From NCBI GenBank assembly GCA_025201705.1, contig MU616883.1:1-34379 (forward strand): a stretch of DNA of 34,379 bases. Reading direction: 5' to 3'. The stretch is from Dissophora ornata. Its lineage: Eukaryota; Mortierellomycota; Mortierellomycetes; Mortierellales; Mortierellaceae. The notes under the pieces were generated by a model, which was not told the origin of the DNA, made no database searches, and saw only the letters and a list, made by a program, of their open reading frames with translations. Of the stretch, positions 1 to 9,085 are shown piece after piece. Position numbers and translations under genes: made by a program. The first letter of the stretch is position 1. Each line of letters opens with the position of its first letter.

Positions 1-1069
1 AAAACCTCGTTGAAGTTGGCATCAAATGGCCAAATAGTGCTTGCTCCCGCTACCTCTTTCATGGAGCACCACTCTCACGTTGTTCAAAACGGCTTTTAAG
101 ATGCATTTCATGGGAAATACCAGTTTTTTGTGTGTGTGTGGTGGTCACGAAGACCGAGGTTTGGCTGGCGATGGCATTCGGTGGTTGTTAGGGCTATACT
201 AATGATGTGTATGCAAAAAAACGAAGACTATGTAACGAAAAATATCGATGTATATGACTTTAAAGAAAAATTGTTCATCCATGGACTGAGCGCGCAAGAC
301 ATGTTGGGTTGTTGAATAAAACGAACAACCCGGGTTGTCAAATAGATTAATCCTATTTTATATTACTCCAAAATGTGAGACGGTATCGTTTTGTCGCGTT
401 GCGAAAAAGACCCAACAGCGGGCTCTGACTCGACCTTTGGATCATTCGACTTGCAACAAAAACCAAGTTTTAGCCATGGTACAACTTGTCATGATTCATT
501 CCAACCCACCCGTCGTAGAAACGGACGTTCCGGCAGATCACTCCGATCAACCACAACCTTCCATCAACAGCCATTAAAGCCAATATCTGTCATTGGTGTG
601 GCCCAAGGATCACCCTCAAAGTCGCTAAAGTAGTGGAGCTTCTACAAATGGCTCAGGTCGACCCTCGAAAATGATCAACGCCGACATCCATCACTGGCGG
701 CCATAGGATCGTCTTCCGACACGCCGCAAAAGCCAAGCTACTGCATTCCGACGCTCTTTGGATCGACCTTTGACTCTTGTAGCAGCCACCGAGGCAGACG
801 CTTAACATTGATGTACCCTCAGGAGTCGGGTCTGCATTTGATACCATCACCTGCGATAGGTCCCCATCGCTCTGACTATTGACGAAAAAATACATTGCCT
901 TATTTTTGCGGACGAAATTCTTTTGGTGGCGTGTGCAAAAAAAAAAAAAGAAAAAGGATTGTGCGCAACATAGACGAACAAAAGTGCGTCTCCATATGTT
1001 ATTTGCATTGTTGTCAAGACTATAACCAGAGTACTCTGCATTTATTATTATTATTACTCTTTTTTTTTT
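1..1069. other. No gene recognised
   Basis: Several short open frames of 60-104 codons overlap here on both strands, but none shows a known motif, consistent codon choice or usable splice sites joining it to a longer protein. The stretch from about 1041 carries the 3' end of the Derlin gene. The left part may be the flank of a gene outside the window. Confidence 0.5.
1041..1046 (-). terminator. Poly(A) signal of the Derlin gene
   Basis: Reads AATAAA on the minus strand, about 24 nt downstream of the Derlin stop codon, a usual place for a poly(A) signal. Confidence 0.5.
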
Positions 1070-2169
1070 CTATCCAAGACGATTGCCACGTCCCCATCGA
1101 TGACCGGCTGCATCAGCCGCTGCAGCACCTGGTCTATAAACATTCGCAGTTCCTCCACCAGCCGTGAATCCTGCTCCAGCAACCTCCTGACGCGGCAAAA
1201 TTCTGTTCAACAGGTATGGTGTTGGGATCAAACGAGGTCCGCCTTTTGCTGGGTAGACTGAGTCCAGGAAGTAGTAGAGGTGCGCAGATGCAGCACCGGC
1301 TAACATGTTCCAGGGGATGGCGGCTCCCGACAAGATGAACGTGTATGCGATCAACACCCACGGGAAGTAAATCGCCTGTGCCATGGAAAACAGATAAAGG
1401 AGTTTCCGATTTTAGTGGCAATTACATGTTGAAATACATTGTAGTATTGTACACAAGAACCGTTTTTTTTTTTTTTTTTTTTTGGGGGGGGGGAAGTCCG
1501 CATACCTTGAACTGAACGCCAAACATGAAGGACACTATCCTTTCGGAATTCGACTGTGACCAGAGATAGATAACAGCAACCAACATTGACTGGAATAGCG
1601 ACACGAATCCAAAGAAAAATGCCAGGGCCTAGCACACGAAAACAAGAACAAGAACACGTTGGATTCGCTATACAAAGACGGTATTCATGCCAAGGCTTTT
1701 CGTCCAGAAGAAGCACCAGTCATAGATACTTACTGCAGAGACAAGAGAGGTAAAGAGGACGAACCATGCGAAATCAGCAGGTCGTCCTGCATATGTCGAT
1801 GCCTCGAGCTGGGTGCCGTACGTGTACAGAAAGTACAGATCGAACAACATGTTGAAACCCAATCCTGTCAGAAAACACGATGTAAAAATTCTATGGATCT
1901 ATTCCCCCCAACATAGATAGTCAGCCATTAGTTTCTTTTTTAGTTTTTTCGTACTCGTTTGTCATAGCAGCGTGCGGATCGAAATAATGGAAAAAATATA
2001 ATAATAATACCTGGAACTTGTAGATGACCGAGGACCAGTCCAGAAACAAAAGATAGGGGCTCACGAGTCCCATGGCGGAACCCAGCGAAATGAGAATTGT
2101 AGCTGTAAGCATTGATCGGGTGACGATCGGCACGCTCTTGTAGGCGGCAAGAAGTTCGTTTTCTGCCAT
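1070..2169 (-). CDS. Derlin family ER membrane protein (four exons)
   Basis: Derlins are rhomboid-type pseudoproteases of the ER membrane that help move misfolded proteins out for degradation (ERAD) with p97/Cdc48. Exons on the minus strand are 2169-2011, 1898-1734, 1628-1506 and 1375-1070; all junctions are phase 0 and give 250 aa, the usual derlin size. Visible family features are the N-terminal VPIVTRSMLT segment, the LFDLYFLYTYGTQLE block, the GRPADF stretch and, near the C-terminus, a GAASAHLYYFLDSVYP helix followed by TP. The C-terminal tail is Gly/Ala/Arg-rich and lacks a clear p97-binding SHP box. The motif normally read as QIWR appears here as QIHR across the exon 1-2 junction. It faces the prefoldin gene head-to-head. 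I am confident of the family, not of whether it is DER1- or DFM1-like. Confidence 0.9.
1463..1493. repeat. T21-G10 homopolymer block in Derlin intron 3
   Basis: Twenty-one T are followed directly by ten G on the plus strand. On the minus strand this is a C10-A21 run starting about 11 nt into the third Derlin intron, close to its donor site. It is prone to sequencing and replication slippage, so its exact length is uncertain. Confidence 0.9.
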
Positions 2170-2571
2170 GGTCGAAAAGTCCTTGTGTAAGTCGTAGATA
2201 TTTTTTTACGTGTATAAATTTGCTCCGTCTGTTTGGTTAACAAAACAGATGCTCGTCCCGCTCCTCTTTGATGGTGAAGTGGTGACACTTGTTGTTTCCT
2301 TCCTGATGCTGTGAGAGATTCGAGCGTGCGGAAAGATGACGACAAGAAAAAAAAAAAAGTGAAGGAAGTTGGAATGGAGACTTTCTCTCTTTGGGCTTAT
2401 AAAAAAGGGGGAGCTGCCTTGCGCGGACCAGTCGAAGCGGCAAACGTGTCACAATAATTGCTCCCATTGAGCACCAAGACTACGTCACTTCTGGTGGATG
2501 GATCTGGCGATCAGATCAACGCGTTTTTGAGTCTCATCCAACCTCAACAACCGCAACATCAACTATTCACC
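2170..2571. promoter_or_regulatory. Shared promoter region of Derlin and prefoldin 4
   Basis: The two start codons point away from each other and are separated by 402 bp. A TATAAAA element on the plus strand at 2398-2404 lies 168 bp before the prefoldin ATG. An A-rich run at 2347-2358 may act as a nucleosome-excluding tract. No transcription factor site could be named with confidence. Confidence 0.5.
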
Positions 2572-3326
2572 ATGCGTATGGTATGAACGCGCTTAGGAGA
2601 CCTGTGGGAGAACATGGTTACAAAAAGATCCCGGACCAAGAAGGGACCTTACATCCCTCCATTCTCAGGGATCGTACATTTGATTAATCCAAAGAACCCA
2701 TCTTGGCTCATCTCGCCTTTTCATCAAATATAGCTCGAAAAGGACGACGAGGAGGGAGATATCCAGGTCTCATGGCAGGATCAACAAAACATCAACACAT
2801 TCAGTAAATATAACGCCCAGCTCCAGGACCTGGAAGATACTTACGAGGCTAAAAAGGTATCGGCATATCTTATCCGTCGTTTTAGTTGCTGGACGTAACA
2901 TGGGGGCAGGCTGGAAAAAAAGCAGAATGCAGTTCCTGACAATATCAACTATTTTACTTGTAGACCGAGAAGGAATATCTGGATGATCTGGCATCAGAGC
3001 TTGAGTTGGCAGATGAGGACGAGCCCGTCAGGTAGGACGTCTTTTCCACCCTCTGTGTTCATTTGGACCTGAGCGAAGACTCGACCTGAAAACTAAAAGT
3101 CATTGCTGTTATTGTTTTTGCATCTGACAGATACCGCATTGGCGATACCTTTGTATCACTCTCACTGGAGGCTGCACAGGAGCGTATCACAAAATCGCAA
3201 GAAGAGCTCGACGGCGAGATTGATGCCCTGAAGACACAGATGGACGATGCGGTCGAGAAAATGGGTGAGCTCAAGAAGTCGCTCTATGCCCGGTTTGGCA
3301 ATGCCATCAACCTCGAGAGGGATTGA
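2572..3326 (+). CDS. PFDN4: Prefoldin subunit 4 (four exons)
   Basis: A beta-type subunit of the hexameric prefoldin chaperone, which passes unfolded actin and tubulin to the CCT chaperonin. Exons are 2572-2580, 2734-2856, 2964-3031 and 3131-3326, giving 131 aa, close to the usual ~130. Family marks are the VSWQDQQNINTF helix start, the acidic ELADEDEPV turn, YRIGDTFVSLS in the central hairpin, and the C-terminal LYARFGNAINLERD signature. Two coiled-coil arms flank the hairpin. The first coding exon is only nine bases (Met-Arg-Met). It was chosen because its GTATGA donor is the only nearby one that keeps exon 2 in frame, so this is the least certain part. The gene is convergent with the NudE gene. 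Confidence 0.88.
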
Positions 3327-3799
3327 ACCAGAGGCATGATACTCAGCAGAATAATAATAAAAAGTCTTTCAAGCACACAAGGCCCTTGCTTGTTATTCGA
3401 GTCGTTGTTGCATTGGCACTGGGGTTTCTCTGTTCTTTTCTACCCATCACAATGCCTAGGTATACCTTCGGCAATATCATCCTGCCGCAGGTGTGTCTGC
3501 TGGCCTTGGTGAGGTCTGTGGGAAGTCCACGCAGACTTGTTCGATGCATTTTAGTGCGACTGTCAACATCGGCCATATGAAAATGGTAATGATTATTATT
3601 GAATTTTTATTTCGCACAAAAAAAAAGTAATATTTTTTTTTTCTGGGTGGGGTTCATTATGTTTTACACTATTCTCTCCTTCATTTCTTTCGCTCTCAGT
3701 CAAAGCCAAGTATCGGCGAAACATTAAAAGAAAAGAAAAATATAGATGAATACGCAACGCCAAGGAGTTGGGAAGCGCTCTTTCCTTCAGGCATCGTAT
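3327..3799. other. Convergent spacer between prefoldin 4 and NudE genes
   Basis: Holds the 3' ends of two genes that run towards each other. A plus-strand AATAAA at 3356-3361, 30 nt after the prefoldin stop, is the likely poly(A) signal. A TTTATT at 3606-3611 is a possible, rather distant signal for the NudE gene. Otherwise only A and T runs are seen. Confidence 0.5.
3356..3361 (+). terminator. Poly(A) signal of the prefoldin 4 gene
   Basis: AATAAA lies 30 nt after the prefoldin stop codon, inside a short AAT repeat. Confidence 0.5.
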
Positions 3800-5584
3800 T
3801 TAGGAACTGAGGACACCAGAGCCGTTCAAAGACCGCTGTGATTGCTGGTGCATCAACGATGTCCTTCGGCTGACCTTGCCGCTAGCCACACCCGGTTTGT
3901 TCGGTGAGCCGGGCCGTGAGCTGGACTGGCTGTTGATAGGCGAGGAGCGGATTGAAGGTGGGATCGAGGTCGAGTACGAGGGTGGTGGCTGCAAGAGGGG
4001 AGTCACTAGAGAGCGGCATGAAACCAGGCGTGCTTCCAGAGACTAACGAATATAATCACACAACATGGGTATGGAAGCTCAGTTAGAATGCACATCGGAT
4101 AAAACAGAAGAGACAATGCCGAATAGCATGCTGAAACCTGTAGCGATGGTCCGTTTATGTTACCTTGACACGTCCAACCATTTCCTGGACCATTTGCACG
4201 GGATTCTGATGCGGTGTGGAGAATCCTGCTCCTGATACTGAACGTGCTGTGCTTGCTGAACGTACTGTGCTTGCTGAGCGTACTGTGCTTGCGGAACGCG
4301 CTGCACCGTTCTTCGCCAATCTTGCTCGGATCGAGGGCATGGCCTCGTGGCTTCCAATCACAGGCGACTTGCGCTCCCGATCTGTAATAGATGATGCGCT
4401 TCCGGTGACTGAGCTTATACTCGCCGATGATCCGTCCAAGGCTGATTGATTCGACCTCATAACAGCCAGTTCCACATTCGCATCTAGAAGACATTCCACG
4501 CGTGGAGCAATCATTGTCAGCGACGGTATATGAATATTGCCCATGAGCAAAGAATGACCAACGAGCATTTCGACTGTTGTGCCCTGACAGCGTGTTACCT
4601 CGCAGTTCATCCTTCAACCGTTGGACATCTTCAGCTAGGGCAACCTTGGCATTAACTTCATTCTCCATCATCGCCTGTTTTTCCAAAGCAATATTGTATT
4701 TTCTCTCCAACTCTTGCAGTGACCATTGAGTAGCCCTAACATACGTTGCAACATGAACAAAGACAAACAACATGATTAGCAAATAAGCGGGTGGCCGATA
4801 GATCCCGTGCACCAGCGATGAAAACCCACGATCAAATGTCAGAGAAGTCGTACTAACAACACCCTAATAAAATGTCATGTCGCACAACACATGTCTCTCA
4901 ATCCATGGGCTGGACACACTGCCCCGCGAAATATTTCGGAAAACAAAAAAATTGGAGGTCGACGATGTCGGGCTGTCCTTACCTTTCAGTACGCTCCAAG
5001 TCGTCATTGTTCTGTTCCAATTCCCGTTCCTTCTTGATAAACATTTCCGTTTGCTGCCGCAGTTCCTCGAGTTGGCGAGTCAACTGATTAATGTTAACGT
5101 TCGAGTCTTTCAAGGATTGGTTATATTTTTCCTAAACAGCGAAATGCGGAATGGGTGAAATAGACCGTCCAGTGAGTCACTGATTCTGGTGGGGGTCACC
5201 GGAGGCCCACATGAACATGATGTCACTTTCAACATCCTCGTCGTTGTGATATAGACCGCCTTCCTTTCCCCTTTGTCTTTGCTGGAGTAATCATGGCACA
5301 ATAAGCCGTTCTGCAGGCACGTGGCATCAATGACTTTTAACGCCTACCTTCCATTCCTCAACCTCCTGCCTCATGCCCTCGTTGCGAATCTTGATCTCAT
5401 TGTACCGTCGCTCTGTCGAGTCAATTTCCTTCTCGAGTTCCTCTTCAAGCTCCTTGGAAGAGAGTTGGAATTCCTCAAGGGCGTACTTGGTCTCTGCTAG
5501 ATCTAATTCCAGTGTCTCTGCGTGCCTCTTGTAGTATTCAAGTTCCTCATTGAGGTTGTTAAAGCTGATGTGTGTCAAAGGCAT
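3800..5584 (-). CDS. nudE: NudE/NDE1-type dynein regulator (five exons)
   Basis: NudE proteins link LIS1 (NudF) to cytoplasmic dynein and are needed for nuclear migration and spindle work. Exons on the minus strand are 5584-5348, 5131-4983, 4735-4599, 4483-4164 and 3988-3800, in frame throughout, giving 343 aa. The first ~170 residues form a long coiled coil beginning NLNEELEYYK, with family blocks SSKELEEELEKE, ERELEQNNDDLERTERAT and DVQRLKDELRD, which match the LIS1-binding coil of NDE1/NDEL1. The C-terminal half is Ser/Arg/Pro-rich and disordered, with a hexapeptide repeat (SASTVR) and a GRVK segment that resembles the conserved C-terminal helix of fungal NudE. The start at 5584 has no coiled coil upstream; the leader is purine/A-rich on the plus strand. 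Confidence 0.88.
4240..4293. repeat. Three 18-bp tandem units inside the NudE gene
   Basis: Units at 4240-4257, 4258-4275 and 4276-4293 differ by one to three bases and encode a repeated six-residue Ser-Ala-Ser-Thr-Val-Arg-type motif on the minus strand. They keep the frame, so copy number can vary without breaking the protein. Confidence 0.9.
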
Positions 5585-6910
5585 CGGGTGGTATTTGGGC
5601 GTAAGGTAATCAGCCGGTTGCGAGACAAGCAGTCGCACGCGACAACGAGAAAGGAACACACAGCGCACAGGCCAACAGAACAATCAGAAACAGGACAAAC
5701 AAGGTGAACCAAGAAAGGGACGGGTAGCCGAGAACGCAATGAAATGAGTAAGACAAACACGAGTACAGAAAGAAAGTGAACAGCAGCAAGAAGCAAGAAA
5801 CAAAAAGCACCAAATGAAAAGGCAGCCGCCCATCGAAAAATGAAAAGCAAGGAGTTTTCATAAAAATAGAGCGCACGAGGCAGCGTCGTCAGGGCCGACC
5901 GAGAGAGCATTTTGAGGTTCGTTATCAAAGCGAACACAGGTTGGGGCGGTGGAGGAGAGGTTGGTCAATGTAAAAAGAAAAGGCCGCCGTTTCGGAATCG
6001 AGGGGTTCAAGAGAAGGGACCGTACAATAGATGAGCAATTGTAGCGAGAAGGGACAAGTGAGAGATTATAGAAGCCAGATTAGTCAAGGTATCACCAACG
6101 GTTGAACACCCTTTGATCCAGAAGCTCATCCTGATGCCTTTCTCCTGTCAGTCCTGTGTGTTTACTCCGCGTCGGCGCTTGTCCTGTACAATCCTGCAGA
6201 GTAGGCTGAGGCAGCCGCTGGTGTCTTTTAGTCAGTTTTGGCTATCGCATGTTTGCCGCATGCAAGCGGGTCCCTGTGCTGGACTGCGGCTCGTGCGGGT
6301 CGTCTTGCTTGGACGCAGTAATCGTTCACAGCTCCCGTCCTTCTTCTCTATGCGAAGCATTGCTGCTTTCCTGGTCCCTGGTCCCTGGTCCATGCCCCAT
6401 GTCCAAATGAGCAATATTAAATGTTGAGCCTGCACATTCCACGTGCGCCATTACTGCACAACAGAATGTGGGGTCATATTCATCCCGCTGCTCTGCTTTT
6501 TGATGATCCTCGGCCTGAGTGGTGTTCTGATCCCGCACGTCCCGCAACTACAACAGTTTGCGGTTTGTCTGTGGTCATGACCTGTTTACCTCAGTGCTTC
6601 TTGCGCCATGTTGGTATATTTTGCTCGTCAGAGGCAACGAGAATTCTGGGGGTGGGGTTAGTGATGCGCTGCTGTTATGCGAAAAGAAGGCAAATTCAAT
6701 AAGTGGGTGAGTGGGTGGTATTGCGAGCTAGTTTTCTCTGCCCGCAAGAATGCGAGGTAGTATCACTGAATATTGAAAGGAAGGAAGAGCAAGCTTGCAA
6801 ATGTCGCTGAGTAGAGGTGAGGAGGAGGGGAATGGGATTTGATTATGGGTATCACTGGAGCAGGTAATGCTCAGGACTTGGAATTGACTGACTTTCGACA
6901 GAAATGCAGG

Positions 6911-7100
6911 AATAAGGAGAGCGAGAGAGAGCGAGAGGGACAGTGCTTGGAGAGCAAGAGGGATCGCGTCGAGCTACTGGGGGTTGTGTTCTGTGCTGGG
7001 GTACGAAGGAAGCGCGGCTCGTACCAGACAACGAAAGAGAGGGCAAGATCCGGAGAGAGAGAGAGGGTGCGCGAAAAGAGAGAGCAAAGAGAGAGCAGTG
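6911..7100. repeat. Purine-rich GA/GAGA low-complexity tract
   Basis: About 190 bp dominated by GAGA, GAGC and AGAGAGAG runs on the plus strand. It keeps several frames open by composition alone and gives Arg/Glu-rich or Ser/Leu-rich translations on the two strands; these are not considered genes. Confidence 0.75.
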
Positions 7101-7911
7101 TGTATTGGACAATGAGTCTTGGATGGATGAATTGTGGATGAAGAAAGGATTAGAGAGCAAGGAAAGGAAAAATATTTATTCTTTGTGTGTTTGCGACCTT
7201 TCCGCCCGCGTCCTGTGCATTGCGCTAGACACTGAAAACGACGGCAACAAGTGTGGGTGTGCCCCGTCTATTCCTGACCCATTCTAGTCCGGCCGATGGT
7301 ATGGCGGCAGCGCAAAGCTGAGGAGGAAAGGGGTCGCAGCATGACACTGCATTGCCACCGTGGCCAACTGCACTGTGTAACTTGCTTTAAAGTAGTGTCC
7401 ACGACTCGGAAACTGTCGTCATCGTCATTGCCACATACCAGCACCACCACCACAATCGTCATTGGGATGTTTATCGCTGCGGTCCACAACTGACCTCGGA
7501 TCTATCACCGATTTAAACCGTAGTCTACCATTCTTTCCAGATCGTCGTCCCGTCGGATCCATCATTTTACCACGGCTGCAGGCTGACTCGCTGGTGGAGG
7601 GAATAGGTTCAATTACAAAAGGGGGAAGTCAGGGACCAGGGAAGGGTACACAAAACGAAGAATATGCAGATGCATGGATGGACAGGAAGCGTGCCACTGG
7701 CGGAAAGTTTTGTTGTTGTTGCTGTATTGTTGTATTTTTATATTGCTGTTTTGCTGTATTGTTCAACAATTGGTGTATTGTTAATGTTGATGATGATGTT
7801 GTACTTTTTCCCTTTCTTCCCTTGGATAGACAGCCAAGCGTTGTCCTTCCTGTCTGTGCAGAATGCCGCCAGTTCTTCATACGTCGGCAACTTTTGGTTG
7901 CTCACACATAA

Positions 7912-7953
7912 CCACACACTCACGCACACCACACACTCACGCACACCACACAC
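7912..7953. repeat. 17-bp CA-rich minisatellite, about 2.5 copies
   Basis: The 17-bp unit CCACACACTCACGCACA occurs twice without a mismatch (7912-7928 and 7929-7945), followed by a partial third copy. Confidence 0.9.
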
Positions 7954-8009
7954 GAGAAGTAGGTAGATCTTATCTCACAGCAGACCATGCTAAGATTTAG
8001 ATTTGGTAG

Positions 8010-8336
8010 AGCCGGCCATTTCTTAGGCCCGGGATCCTAGCGTCACCGAAGTATTTTGAAGTATTTACTTTCCCGGATGCTCTTCACGCACCCAAACATC
8101 TGCAGAAACCTGAACTCACCAAGCTCGCGCCATTAGGAGACCCTGTGGCAGTGGACTATGCTAGCACCCATCCACCATCCCAGTGGCTCCCAGAATGCTT
8201 CTTTGGTGAATTAGCGGGAAACACCAGAGCATATCTCCTCCTCGACACAATGCAGAAACGAAAAAAAAAAAAAAAACTCCCAAAACCCTGTGTGACTACT
8301 ACTCTTCGGGACCCGGGACGACCCTGTTGCACTTGA
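8010..8336 (+). pseudogene. Possible orphan exon or gene fragment
   Basis: A frame opens after a TAG at 8007-8009 and stays open for 108 codons. The part up to about 8253 has balanced, protein-like composition (for example KYFEVFTFPDALHAP and DPVAVDYASTHPPSQW). It then runs into an A15 tract. There is no ATG at its start and no neighbouring exon could be joined with confidence. It might be a decayed gene, an exon of an unrecognised gene, or chance. No family is recognised. Confidence 0.2.
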
Positions 8337-9041
8337 TGCGCAAGCACGTATCAGACCCGGGCACAGGTGATTTTATTGAAATCATCAATCATCGAGCCCT
8401 TGGAAAATGCTGTATTCTATACCTTTTTGATGGTGATTGACGACTCGTCGTGTCTCAATGTTCGATGCTTTACGTAGAGCACGGGCCCAGGAAGAAGCTT
8501 TTTTTTTTTTTTTTCGAAGCCAAAATCCTCTGTAGGAATCTACGAATAATGTCTCCCTTCGCAATGAAGGTATTCACCAACGCTATATAACCAGTCACGT
8601 TCCCATGGGCGAACCCAGTGGGCCCACGCAACTATTGCCACCCCTCGTCAGGGTGTACGGGCCCAGGATCCAACAAGACAACCACCGAGGAGACGGATCA
8701 GAATACTCCTCTGCCATCACAACTCCTGTCGATCAACACATGATACCGAAGAAGACGTGGTCGCTGATCAAGACGAACTTGAGGTAATTGTTGTGAACAT
8801 CAGTGTCAACAGTTTAGTGCATTTCTAACGTTCCTTGTCTGTCGTACAAATATTCAAGCAAGATGAGCTTTGCCTGACTTGCTGCCCTTGATAACTTGAT
8901 CGAAGAATACTACTACTCTTTTCTTATGTTGCATGCAGAGCGATGACATTATGAATAGAGATGTTCCGCCGTCAGAAAAAGTACATGACCCAGTGCTCTT
9001 TAGACAGCACTCTGCTCCAGCTCATTTTCTCATAAAATCAA

Positions 9042-9047
9042 TTTATT
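9042..9047 (-). terminator. Poly(A) signal of the leucyl-tRNA synthetase gene
   Basis: Reads AATAAA on the minus strand, 39 nt after the LeuRS stop codon. Confidence 0.5.
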
Positions 9048-9085
9048 TAAGTCTTGTTTTAAAGCGGGTCCGACTCTCCTTGTGT

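Larger units (their letters stand above)
5585..9085. other. 3.5-kb gene-poor region
   Basis: No gene can be supported. The part next to NudE (about 5600-5950) is A/G-rich on the plus strand and probably holds the NudE leader and promoter; the 120-codon minus-strand frame there is Phe/Leu-rich only because of that composition. Further on are a purine-rich tract (6911-7100), a CA-rich minisatellite (7912-7953), A and T runs (8260-8274, 8500-8514) and one open frame with protein-like composition (8010-8336). Confidence 0.55.

Noticed and set aside
1422..1716. Separate minus-strand genes in the Derlin locus
   Set aside because: These frames are Derlin exons read through into introns, including the A21 tract translated as poly-Lys.
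2588..2610. Similarity between 2588-2610 and 8126-8150 (TTAGGAGACC..TGTGG)
   Set aside because: Only about 15 shared bases with a gap; it could be chance and no longer repeat extends from it.
5575..5937. 120-codon minus-strand frame with many hydrophobic residues
   Set aside because: Phe/Leu/Ser-rich translation is produced by the A/G-rich plus strand; it overlaps the NudE start and has no motif.
6839..7287. Arg/Glu-rich frames of 100-114 codons
   Set aside because: They come from the GA-rich tract, which opens several frames at once on both strands.
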